A program made the translations under genes and the position numbers. From Caryophanales bacterium UBA2298 (GTDB taxonomy: Bacteria > Bacillota_I > Bacilli_A > Izemoplasmatales > Hujiaoplasmataceae), in contig DDWA01000011.1 of the NCBI GenBank assembly GCA_002345425.1, positions 1 to 64,000 of the forward strand: a stretch of 64,000 nt of DNA, in the 5' to 3' direction. Below the pieces are notes generated by a model. That model was not told the DNA's origin and ran no database searches. It was given only the letters and a program-made list of their open reading frames with translations. The first letter of the stretch is position 1. The number at the start of each line of letters is the position of its first letter. Of the stretch, positions 43,983-52,469 are shown one piece after another.

Positions 43983-45454
43983 ATGTTAAAATCACAAACC
44001 CAAATGAAATTAAGTGAGTATTCTTCACTTTATGATATTTTAATACCTGATGATAATGAGTTAAGACAAATAAACGAACTCATCGACTTTGGATTTGTCT
44101 ATGAAGAACTTAAAGACAAATATAGTTTCACAATGGGAAGAGGAGCTATCGATCCAATAGTAATGTTTAAATATTTATTGCTAAAAGCTCTTTATCCAGT
44201 GAGTGATAAAGGATTAGTTAAGCGCGCCTTTACCGATATGTCTTACAAGTATTTTTTAGGATTAAATCCAGAAGATCCAGTGATTGATTCTACATCATTA
44301 ACTAAATTTAGAAGACAAAGATTAAAAGATACAAATATATTAGATTTACTTATAGGAAAAACAGTAAAAATAGCTATAGAAAAAAGGACTTTTAAATAGT
44401 AAAACAATTATTGTTGATTCTACCCACACTAACGCAAGATATAATCATAAATCACCACATCAAAGATTGCAGGAATTATCGAATAATTTGCGAAAAGATG
44501 TCTATAAAATAGATGAATCGTATAAAAAAAATGCCAAAGAAACCAAATAACAGAACTATTGGACTGTTAGATGAAGAAATGTCATATACAAAAAAACTTT
44601 GTGATACATTGCGAAGAGATAATCGTTTAATGTTTTATAATCACATTAAAGAAGGTGTTGATTATTTGGATGAAATCATAGACGATCACATGTGTGAATT
44701 AGAATTATCTAAAGATGAAGACGCTAAAATTGGCCATAAAAACGCTGACACACATTTCTTTGGATATAAAACTCACATTGCGATGAGCGATGAAAGGATT
44801 ATCACAGCTGCTACGATTACTTCAGGTGAAAAACATGATGGAAAAGAATTAAAGAAATTAGTAGATAAATCTAGAAATGCTGGAATGGAAGTTGAAGAGG
44901 TTATTGGCGACGGAACTTATTCAGAAAAAGATAATATCGAATTAGCGAATGAAGGAGAAAATTTTAAACTATATTCAAGATTAAGTCGTACTGTTTCAGA
45001 AGGTAATAAACGTAAAGTTGGTGGATTCTATTATAATAAAGACGCTGGTATGTATGTTTGTCCTAAGGGCCATATGGCAATTAGAAAGACAACAGTTGGA
45101 AAAAAGAAACACAAAACAGAAGGCAAAACCATGGTTGAGACATACCATTTTGATATTGAAAAATGTAAGATTTGTCCTTTAAAAGGAAAATGTTATAAGG
45201 AGGGTGCTTCTACTAAAAGTTATTCTGTATCTATAAAGTCAAATACCCACAGTAAACATTTAGAGTTTCAAGAAACCAAAGACTTTAAATTGAAGGTTAA
45301 AAATAGGTATAAAATAGAAGCTAAAAATGCAGAACTTAAAAATGCCCATGCGTATGGCTATGCCGATTCGCATGGTATTTCAGATATGAATCTCCAAGCT
45401 GCTACTACAATTTTCGTGGTAAACATTAAAAGAATTATGAAATTATTAGATTGA
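43983..45454 (+). pseudogene. IS1182-type DDE transposase, two frameshifts
   Basis: The first frame (43983-44399) encodes the N-terminal domain (QTQMKLSEYSSLYDILIP start, then MFKYLLLKALYPVSD and SLTKFRRQRLKD). After a frame change at the A-run near 44382-44387, a second frame reads VDSTHTNARYNHKSPHQR, which carries the first catalytic Asp. After another at the A8 run near 44524-44531, the third frame (to 45454) holds IGDGTYSEKDN with the second Asp and YKIEAKNAELKNAHAYG with the Glu, plus a four-Cys region (CPKGH, CKICPLKGKC). Both shifts equal one extra A in a homopolymer. The start is taken at 43983 from the ribosome site; a TTG at 43950 is unlikely. Confidence 0.88.
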
Positions 45455-45491
45455 TTCTTTCTGTTTTTTCTTGATTTGACAAAAATCCATA

Positions 45492-45532
45492 AAAAAGAGA
45501 TAAAAATTCATTGTTGAAATTTATCTCTTTTT
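45492..45532 (+). terminator. Transposase terminator
   Basis: A 13-bp perfect stem (45492-45504 with 45520-45532) near the right end of the IS, with a T-rich right arm. Confidence 0.8.
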
Positions 45533-45542
45533 ATATACCTTA

Positions 45543-45557
45543 TTTTTCAGTGACTTC
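45543..45557 (-). repeat. IS right terminal inverted repeat
   Basis: TTTTTCAGTGACTTC, exact reverse complement of the left repeat at 43832-43846. Confidence 0.85.
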
Positions 45558-45591
45558 ATTACAATCAAGCCTTTTTTTCTTTGTTTAAATA

Positions 45592-47571
45592 TTATTCATT
45601 CCAATCGATATTGGCACTGTTTCTTTTAATTTTGACGCAAGCGTAGTTGCTGGCAATCTTAACTTTGAACTCCAACCTTCTGATGTCACTAGGTATAAAT
45701 GAATCAGCTGTTAAGAGATATTTGTTATGTCTTAAACCGGCTAATCCATAAACTAAATATAAATAAATTGCTGCACTTAACCCTAAATCAACATAATCTT
45801 GCAAGTGATTCATTTTATTGGCATTATCAGAGATATTCAGTGGCAAATATGCTTTAAAATATTTATTAGCTTCTTTTTCAAGTTCTTGTGCCGAAGCAAC
45901 CAAACTTAAAATGAATTGTCCCATCGCATCAGGATTAGAAAGGTTGCTGTAATAATCATAATTTGCTTTTTTAATCAACTCTTTAAAATCATCAGGATAC
46001 AAAAAGAATAAATTCAAAACATCAGGATTAATCAATTTTTCTTCATTCTTAAAATAATTATCAAAGATTTGAATTAAATGATTAACGTTTGGTTGTTGCA
46101 AATATAATTTTCTTCTCGCTTCTCTAATCTCATTGATTAAAACATCATATTTTCTCTTCTTTAAAAACTCTTCTACTTCCTTACGCTTATCAACCTTAGC
46201 TAAAGCAACTAGGTTAGCTGTTTTCCCAAAACAATCTCTGATTAAATAATTCAAAAAAGCATCATTGTCAATCTCAGTAATCAAGTTATCGATTGTGGTA
46301 ACATTCAAGACTTGGTAGTTTGTTTTCTTTTTATTGAGTACAATATAATCCATATAAAACTTTGAAATCTCAAGCACCATTTCTAAACCGCCATAATCAA
46401 GAATGCTCTTGTCCAAAGTTCGATCAATATAATCAACCATATTGATGACAATTAAAGCGTTTATGTATAGATTATTCTTGTAGTCGGTATAAAAAGCTCC
46501 TTGCTTATGAAACTTTTTCGCTGACTCTAACGCTTCTTCTAGATGATTGATTCTTGACGATAGCATTCTTTTAGCTGATTTATAATCAGTATTAAGATAA
46601 TATCTAAACATATACAGTTCATTGGTATAAGCATATTCAATTGGCAGATTGGTTAAACCATACCGAGAAATTAAACTCTTATCGCTAATTGGTCTATTAG
46701 CAATCAACTGATATTGGTTAAATTGATTGTATCGATCAACCAAATCATTATTAAAAATCTCGACTCTCACATTTTTCCATAATTTTTGCCAATTTAATTT
46801 ATTATCATCATAAACTTTATCATAGCCATCTTTTTTAACTCTATTGAGATGCTTCTTTAAATACTCAAGATTCTTTCGGCCATCAGTGCTAACCCCAATA
46901 TATTTGATAATTTCGTAATCTCGTTCCGGTTCTGCTCTCAACATATAACTCTCCTGAAATTTAATCACTTGATTGCGGTTTTTATGACGAAAATTACGGT
47001 TATGAGCATAAACCATATACAAAGGTTTTTCGTTAGTTTTAATCTTCGCTTCAACAGAGATAAAATCGTTGTTATCAGCATTAAATTCAATAAAAGAACC
47101 TTCAAATATATCAATCGTATCTAAATCAAAACCATGAATAATTTCAATATCAATTGCCTTGTTTACATACACTTTATATTTGGAATAGAGAAAAGCTCGG
47201 TTCTTTTGATCTAAAAATCTTTCACTATAGATTTTGATTTCCACATCGCCAACTTTATAAAGCGTTGTTCGTGAAAAAATCCCAAAATCTAAGTCAATGC
47301 TTTGTTCATGAGCAACAGGCAAGATATTGTTTGGATGTAAGGTAACGCCATTAGCGATAACTTGAGTGTATAAAGGGTTAAATACACTGATATATCGCTT
47401 ACCAAAACGATCAGTTTTTATTACATCATCAACTTTTAAATGCGCCCCGTCAACTTGTTTTAATTCGTCCATAACTCCAGTAACACCAAGATATCCGTTA
47501 GCTATCACATATTTATTGTTTAAACCCTCAAGTTGGTCAACGACATAACCATTAGTTTTAATAATTGACAT
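45592..47571 (-). CDS. GH65-family (disaccharide phosphorylase-like) protein lacking active-site motifs
   Basis: A 659-residue protein that lines up with glycoside hydrolase family 65 phosphorylases: N-terminal beta-sandwich with IANGYLGVTG (23-32, the family's NGYLG), then the (alpha/alpha)6 barrel. The two diagnostic catalytic regions are altered. Where active enzymes have GEGYxGHxFWDTE, residues 305-319 read GLTNLPIEYAYTNEL; where they have GPDEYHE around the general-acid Glu, residues 424-432 read VTTIDNLIT. The family's C-terminal beta-domain is shortened (members are 750-780 residues). The frame is nonetheless intact and has a ribosome site. It lies next to the IS scar and the truncated sugar isomerase, which suggests a former disaccharide-use locus. 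It is a decaying gene or a pseudoenzyme. Confidence 0.75.
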   Translation of the reverse strand: MSIIKTNGYVVDQLEGLNNKYVIANGYLGVTGVMDELKQVDGAHLKVDDVIKTDRFGKRYISVFNPLYTQVIANGVTLHPNNILPVAHEQSIDLDFGIFSRTTLYKVGDVEIKIYSERFLDQKNRAFLYSKYKVYVNKAIDIEIIHGFDLDTIDIFEGSFIEFNADNNDFISVEAKIKTNEKPLYMVYAHNRNFRHKNRNQVIKFQESYMLRAEPERDYEIIKYIGVSTDGRKNLEYLKKHLNRVKKDGYDKVYDDNKLNWQKLWKNVRVEIFNNDLVDRYNQFNQYQLIANRPISDKSLISRYGLTNLPIEYAYTNELYMFRYYLNTDYKSAKRMLSSRINHLEEALESAKKFHKQGAFYTDYKNNLYINALIVINMVDYIDRTLDKSILDYGGLEMVLEISKFYMDYIVLNKKKTNYQVLNVTTIDNLITEIDNDAFLNYLIRDCFGKTANLVALAKVDKRKEVEEFLKKRKYDVLINEIREARRKLYLQQPNVNHLIQIFDNYFKNEEKLINPDVLNLFFLYPDDFKELIKKANYDYYSNLSNPDAMGQFILSLVASAQELEKEANKYFKAYLPLNISDNANKMNHLQDYVDLGLSAAIYLYLVYGLAGLRHNKYLLTADSFIPSDIRRLEFKVKIASNYACVKIKRNSANIDWNE

Positions 47572-47740
47572 AGATACACCCCTTTAAAAAAGACAATTTA
47601 ATTATAACTGAATTTTTAGATTTTCATGTAAAAAATCATGAAAAAATAATTAAAATATAGCTTTTAGATAATTTTATTTGCAAATACATCAAAATCATTA
47701 TAAAAATGCCTAGATAAGTGAAAATAAAAAATTTTATTTG

Positions 47741-47769
47741 TTGCTTTTTTATCACTAATTTGTTAAAAT
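47741..47769 (+). promoter_or_regulatory. rpsT promoter
   Basis: -35 TTGCTT (47741-47746), 17-bp spacer, extended -10 TGTTAAAAT (47761-47769), then GGAGGTG before the ATG. Confidence 0.7.
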
Positions 47770-47799
47770 ATTAACGCGATTACTAATGGAGGTGAAATA

Positions 47800-48060
47800 A
47801 TGGCTAATAACAAACAACAAATGAAACGTAATATCCAAAATGAAAAAAGACGTTTAGCAAATGCTTCTTTTAAGTCTTCTTTAAAAACAGCACTTAAAAA
47901 TGTTGAGACTGAAGTAAAGAATAATGACAAAGAAAAAGCTGTTGAAGCGTTGAGCTACGCTTACAAAAAACTTGATAAAAGCGTTGCTAAAGGCATTCAT
48001 CATAAAAATTATGCTAATAGACAAAAGTCTCGTTTATCAGATAAAGTTAATGCTCTGTAA
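47800..48060 (+). CDS. rpsT: 30S ribosomal protein S20
   Basis: An 86-residue, very basic primary 16S rRNA-binding protein with the characteristic three-helix layout: NKQQMKRNIQNEKRRLAN at the N-terminus, SFKSSLKTALKNVE in the middle and KGIHHKNYANRQKSRLSDKV at the end. The length is typical (about 85-90). A strong ribosome site GGAGGTG precedes it, and it is transcribed alone and convergent with holA, as in Bacillus. Confidence 0.96.
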   Translation: MANNKQQMKRNIQNEKRRLANASFKSSLKTALKNVETEVKNNDKEKAVEALSYAYKKLDKSVAKGIHHKNYANRQKSRLSDKVNAL

Positions 48061-48062
48061 GA

Positions 48063-48085
48063 AAAAAGCCGAAGGGCTTTTTTTT
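48063..48085. terminator. Terminator between rpsT and holA
   Basis: Stem AAAAAGCC with GGCTTTTT around a GAAG loop (core 48067-48070 with 48075-48078), followed by a T-run; works in both directions. Confidence 0.88.
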
Positions 48086-49049
48086 ATTTTCCACCAAGAA
48101 AATATAGTTCCGGTCCTAAATCCTTATCGATTCTACCTGATTTGATTTGATAGTCCAATTCTTCCAAATTTTTGATGTTTTCATAAAGGACATCATCACT
48201 TGTATCTTGAGCGTTCTTCATCATATAATAAACTCTTCCGCTCGAATAGCCAAAAAATTTTTCGATATCAGCTTTACTATATTTAATATTCATCAAAGCT
48301 TTTGTATATAAAATCTCTAAGAATTTACTGCCGACAACCGCCAATATTTGCGTTGTTTTAACACTATGGTCAATTAAATCATAGTAAACCTTAAATACTT
48401 TTTCACGATTATTTTCCAGCAGAGCATTAACCAAATCAAAGATATTATCTTCAATTTCTCTGCTCACAACTTCAAAGACGATATCAGCGTTAATTTCTCC
48501 TAAATTATAAGCATAGTAAATTAACTTCTGTAACTCGTTATTGAGATTATCCATATTGGTATTAGCGCGATTTATAAACTGAGTCAAAGCGAAAGGTTGA
48601 ATTTTTAAATTATGCTTAGCTATTTCTTTTTTGACATACTCATAAACATCAAAATTTTTATCGTTTATTACAAACTTTTTAACGATGATATTCTTTGTTA
48701 AATACTTAGCTAATTTTCCTTTAAAATCAAGATTATCGGAAGGAACTTGAATTACTAGAACAGTTTGTTCTAATTTCATTTCACAAAAGTTAATAAGTTT
48801 ATCCGCTTCTACATCACTAATGGACTGATTTGTAGTCAAAAATTGAGCATTTTTAATAACTACGCCCTTTCTATCAGACAAAAAAGGTAAAGTCATAGCA
48901 TTGGTAACGGCATTATCCAATCCCTCATCTTCACCATCATATACTTCAACCATCGATAAATCGATTTCGTTTTCTTGAAAAACCAAATCGGTTTCTTTTT
49001 TTATCATAAAATGGTCTTCACCATAAAAAAGGTAACAATTTCTATTCAT
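48084..49049 (-). CDS. holA: DNA polymerase III subunit delta
   Basis: Clamp-loader subunit that opens the beta sliding clamp. The start NRNCYLFYGEDHFMIKKE and the KGVVIKNAQFL segment near 62 match the delta family; the middle carries the AAA+ lid-like regions (IQPFALTQFINRAN and VSREIEDNIFDLVNALL), and the C-terminal collar ends in LEELDYQIKSGRID. I start at the ATG at 49049 (321 residues) because GGAAGG lies 10 bases upstream; an upstream TTG at 49067 overlaps that site. An extended -10 (TGATATAAT, 49097-49105 on the minus strand) gives it its own promoter just after the comEC terminator. Confidence 0.92.
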   Translation of the reverse strand: MNRNCYLFYGEDHFMIKKETDLVFQENEIDLSMVEVYDGEDEGLDNAVTNAMTLPFLSDRKGVVIKNAQFLTTNQSISDVEADKLINFCEMKLEQTVLVIQVPSDNLDFKGKLAKYLTKNIIVKKFVINDKNFDVYEYVKKEIAKHNLKIQPFALTQFINRANTNMDNLNNELQKLIYYAYNLGEINADIVFEVVSREIEDNIFDLVNALLENNREKVFKVYYDLIDHSVKTTQILAVVGSKFLEILYTKALMNIKYSKADIEKFFGYSSGRVYYMMKNAQDTSDDVLYENIKNLEELDYQIKSGRIDKDLGPELYFLGGK

Positions 49050-49096
49050 CAATCTTTTACCTTCCAATTCATTTGCTAAAATATCTTATCTAATAC

Positions 49097-49105
49097 ATTA
49101 TATCA
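49097..49105 (-). promoter_or_regulatory. Extended -10 promoter of holA
   Basis: TGATATAAT on the minus strand, directly downstream of the comEC terminator hairpin. No clear -35. Confidence 0.55.
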
Positions 49106-49142
49106 AAAAATTAAGAATTTGTGCACAAACCCTTAATTTTTT
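49105..49142 (-). terminator. Terminator of the comE operon
   Basis: An 11-bp perfect stem (49105-49115 with 49132-49142) overlapping the comEC stop, with a T6 right arm on the minus strand. Confidence 0.75.
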
Positions 49143-51256
49143 ATTGTGTATTTCGGTCTTTTTTCTAAAAGATAAGTCTCAATTACACATCTATCAATAT
49201 ATGGAAAGTAATAGAATGTTATTGTTCCTTCGATATCAGTTCGCAAAACTTCAATGTTTCTACTAGAAAAACGTTTTAAAACTTCTTCATCAGGATGCTT
49301 ATAATTATTTTTCCCAACCGAAATCAAAGCGTATTCAGGTGTCAGAAAATCAAGAAACTCTTCGGTTGAAGAGGTGATTGATCCATGATGCGCTACTTTC
49401 AATACATCAATATCAATAGTGTAATTTTTTAATATTTCTTGTTCAACTTCGATTTCAATATCTCCTGTAAACAACCAATTATCATTACCAATTTTTCCAT
49501 ATAAAACCAAAGAGTTATTATTTTCATTTTCACTATTTGAGTTATTTAAGTTTTGCAAGACAATATCTTCACATTTAATTGAATCATCTTTCTTAAAAAC
49601 AATTTGGTTTTTATAATTTACTTCCTTGTTATATTGATTAACAATTAATTTCTTTACCACTATATTTTTTAAAATATCATTTGCTTCACCAAAATGATCG
49701 CTATGACCGTGAGTTAGAATCAAGATATCGATTTCTTTAATATTTTCATTTAAAAAGTAATTCAATACTCCATCATAATCATCCACATAACCGGTATCGA
49801 TTAAAATATCGCATTTGTTGCTATGAAGATGGATTGCATCACCCTGATTAACGTCTAAAATCCTCACATAGGTGAAGTAATTATAGTTCTGACTATAAAT
49901 ACTCAACGCCAGAACAAAAACAGCGCTAAAAGCGAATATTCGCTTTTTACTGCTCTTGTAGTTGATGAATAGTCCCAGTAAAGAAAGCCAATATAAAACT
50001 TTTAAGATTTCATTTTCGAAACTAAATTCAAGATAATAATTTACCTCATAAGAAAAATTAACAAGCAATTCAAAAAGATTAATTATTGATTGATATAATT
50101 TAGTTAATTCAGGAAAAAACAAAACAATAAATGAAAGTGGCAAAAATAAAAAACTGACAAAATAAACAAATACAACATTGTAAAATATATTCATAAGTCC
50201 ATATGATCCATTAAGATTGATAATTATTGGTAAACTAACTAAATTAGCTAAAATCCCAATTTTTAATACTTGAACTACCTTTTCTTTATCCATCCAAATA
50301 AATTTACCCATAATAATCGAAAAGCTTACCAAGAAAGACAAGACAAAACCAACATTAAAAAGCAAATATGGATTATATATTAAAAAACCAACCATAATGA
50401 AACTAAGATAATCGGTCTTAGTAAAATCACGACTCTTCTTTAAAAACAAAGTCGCAGTTAAAAGTGAAGCCCTAACAATTGAAACTGAAAAAGCAGTTAG
50501 AATATTATAAAGAACTAAAAACCCACCAATGATTAAGTGGTGAGTCTTTTTTCTTAAATAGAACTTATCCAAGACAAAGTTAATAAACCCGATGATTAAA
50601 CCAAGATGCATACCAGAAATTGCGAAGAGATGACTAATACCGATTACTCTAGTTTTATCCATAATCATTTGGTCTAAATCGTCGTTATCCCCTAAGATAA
50701 ACAATTTCAAATACGTAGCCGTTGATTCATCATAGCGGCCATTTATTATTGTTTTTACATACTCTGGAATTATTCTCCAAGTGAATTGTTGGTTAATAAT
50801 GCTGATATCTTCTACTTTTATCATATCTTTAACATTAATGCTTTTTAAATAAGTAAAATAATCAAAATTATTAGGCAAATTTTTAACATCAATATCAATT
50901 GGTTCTCCCTTAAATCTTACAACCATACCGACTTGATAAATATCAGTATTTTTTAGATACAAATGATAGAGATATTTATTTTTCACTGTGATTCGCTTTT
51001 CTTCAACTTTAATAATTTGACCTTCATTTTCAATATCAACAGTTTCAGTAAGAGAAAACCTGACAAATAAAATAGTCATGATGATAAAGGCATAAATCAA
51101 AAGATTTTTACTGTTGTAAAATAATAGAATCAATTCTGCAATTAAAAGAATAATTGCTAAATAAGAAGTCTTAGATAAACAAAATAAAATAGAAACAATT
51201 GCTAGATGGATAAATTTTGAACTATCATACTGTAATATAGTCTTTAATCTGCTCAT
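49133..51256 (-). CDS. comEC: ComEC/Rec2 competence DNA-uptake channel
   Basis: Membrane channel that carries single-stranded DNA into the cell during transformation. An N-terminal OB-like external region precedes the competence domain of about ten membrane segments, which begins at AISGMHLGLIIGFINF (the family's SGLH/SGMH motif). The C-terminal metallo-beta-lactamase-like nuclease domain has LTHGHSDHFGEA (HxHxDH), DVLKVAHHGSITSS and YALISVGKNNYKHPD. Counting from the ATG at 51256 the protein has 707 residues, overlapping comEA by 32 bp; an upstream start at 51322 would overlap by 98 bp and is less likely. The ribosome site is weak, consistent with coupling to comEA. Confidence 0.9.
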   Translation of the reverse strand: MSRLKTILQYDSSKFIHLAIVSILFCLSKTSYLAIILLIAELILLFYNSKNLLIYAFIIMTILFVRFSLTETVDIENEGQIIKVEEKRITVKNKYLYHLYLKNTDIYQVGMVVRFKGEPIDIDVKNLPNNFDYFTYLKSINVKDMIKVEDISIINQQFTWRIIPEYVKTIINGRYDESTATYLKLFILGDNDDLDQMIMDKTRVIGISHLFAISGMHLGLIIGFINFVLDKFYLRKKTHHLIIGGFLVLYNILTAFSVSIVRASLLTATLFLKKSRDFTKTDYLSFIMVGFLIYNPYLLFNVGFVLSFLVSFSIIMGKFIWMDKEKVVQVLKIGILANLVSLPIIINLNGSYGLMNIFYNVVFVYFVSFLFLPLSFIVLFFPELTKLYQSIINLFELLVNFSYEVNYYLEFSFENEILKVLYWLSLLGLFINYKSSKKRIFAFSAVFVLALSIYSQNYNYFTYVRILDVNQGDAIHLHSNKCDILIDTGYVDDYDGVLNYFLNENIKEIDILILTHGHSDHFGEANDILKNIVVKKLIVNQYNKEVNYKNQIVFKKDDSIKCEDIVLQNLNNSNSENENNNSLVLYGKIGNDNWLFTGDIEIEVEQEILKNYTIDIDVLKVAHHGSITSSTEEFLDFLTPEYALISVGKNNYKHPDEEVLKRFSSRNIEVLRTDIEGTITFYYFPYIDRCVIETYLLEKRPKYTIKN

Positions 51257-52394
51257 AAATAGAGTCTTTGATTCCTGATACCAACATAATATCTTCAATC
51301 GATGTAAAGTATCCGTACTCAATCCGGTAATCTATTATTCTTTGACCTAAAATCTCACCTATACCTTTTAATGTTTGTAGTTCTTCTAAACTAGCAGTAT
51401 TGATATTAACCAAATCATTTTGATTATCAATCGGTAGATAATCGTCTGTTTGATATCCGGGGATATTAACGATGCTGCCCATAACTAAAATTTGTTCATA
51501 ATCAATCAGTGAAGGATTAGCTTCAGGGGTTAATCCCCCTGCTAAATTGATTAATTCGATAATTGAAATATCTTGATCGACATAATAAACATCTGGATTT
51601 AATACTGCTCCTTTGATGGAAACATAAATTTTAGGAACAATTACAATCTCAGGAATTACAATGACGTTTCCATTGGATATTTTTTGATTTAAATTAATCA
51701 TCGTCATATCAGCTGTTTCAGTAATTCCACCAGCTTCAATAATCAAATCGCTGAGTAATGAATCAATCTCAAGTTCATAGTAACCAGGATTAATAACTGC
51801 ACCACCGATATAAGCATACATCGATTCTTCATCTGGTAAAGATGGAATGATAATCATCATACCGTCATGTACCAAATCAGATCTGTTTAAATTGCTAATA
51901 TCTGCTTTCACAGTCAATCCACCAGCTAGTTCAATAACATCTAGAATCCTTGAACCTTCTTCAACTAAATAAACTCCGGGATTTATAACTTCACCTTTTA
52001 AATCAACATAAACTTTTGTTTTTTCTGTCATGGTTGTTGATGTAACTGGTGGTTTAAACTCTTCCTTAAAAACTTTTGGTATGATATAAAGAGAATTTTT
52101 GACAACTAATTGCGCTTGATTAATTCCCGACATATCGGCGTTTTCCGTTAAACCTCCTGCTTTATCAATCAATTGTTTTAAAATCTCATCTTCACCAATT
52201 TTATAGACTCCGGGAAACCTTACCTCACCTTTAATCTCCGCATAATAAATATTAATCTCATCTTCAAAAGTCTCAGTATTTTCAATGGCATATGCTTGAT
52301 ACAAAAACGGCTCTTCTTTTTCTTGCGGTTGATTAAAAAAGTAAAAACCAATTAATCCAATTAGGATAATTCCATATCCAATATATTTTTTCAT
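51225..52394 (-). CDS. comEA: ComEA-like DNA receptor with four SLBB repeats
   Basis: Membrane-anchored, extracellular DNA-binding protein for transformation. An N-terminal membrane anchor (about 4-20) is followed by four SLBB/beta-grasp repeats at about 50-107, 128-185, 193-249 and 255-313, each with the pattern V-x-x-PGxY ... AGGLTxxAD. The C-terminal helix-hairpin-helix DNA-binding domain (326-389) begins with VNINTASLEELQTLKGIGE. Usual ComEA has a single SLBB and about 200 residues; this one has 389. Its position between yqeM and comEC is the Bacillus order, with comEB missing. Its overlap with comEC suggests translational coupling. Confidence 0.9.
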   Translation of the reverse strand: MKKYIGYGIILIGLIGFYFFNQPQEKEEPFLYQAYAIENTETFEDEINIYYAEIKGEVRFPGVYKIGEDEILKQLIDKAGGLTENADMSGINQAQLVVKNSLYIIPKVFKEEFKPPVTSTTMTEKTKVYVDLKGEVINPGVYLVEEGSRILDVIELAGGLTVKADISNLNRSDLVHDGMMIIIPSLPDEESMYAYIGGAVINPGYYELEIDSLLSDLIIEAGGITETADMTMINLNQKISNGNVIVIPEIVIVPKIYVSIKGAVLNPDVYYVDQDISIIELINLAGGLTPEANPSLIDYEQILVMGSIVNIPGYQTDDYLPIDNQNDLVNINTASLEELQTLKGIGEILGQRIIDYRIEYGYFTSIEDIMLVSGIKDSIYEQIKDYITV

Positions 52395-52469
52395 CTCTTA
52401 TCACCTCTGCTAAAATAATACTTTTAAGAAGTGATTTTTCTTTTTAAAAAATTAAAAAAAGAACAGATT

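Larger units (their letters stand above)
43832..45557 (+). mobile_element. IS1182-like insertion sequence (inactivated)
   Basis: A 1,726-bp element bounded by perfect 15-bp inverted repeats and carrying one transposase on the plus strand, broken by two frameshifts. The size, terminal repeats and transposase type fit the IS1182 family. No target duplication is found: the bases outside the left end (AAAATA) and right end (ATTACA) do not match. The left neighbour is the cut isomerase gene and the right neighbour is the 3' end of the GH65-like gene, so sequence has been lost after insertion. Confidence 0.85.

Noticed and set aside
44382..44531. Programmed ribosomal frameshifting as the way the IS transposase is made
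   Set aside because: Both steps would have to be +1 (or -2), at plain A-runs, twice in the same gene. IS elements with recoding use a single -1 slip with a stimulatory structure. Extra A bases by mutation or sequencing error are simpler.
43826..45563. Target-site duplication flanking the IS
   Set aside because: The six bases outside each terminal repeat (AAAATA and ATTACA) do not form a direct repeat beyond a single base.
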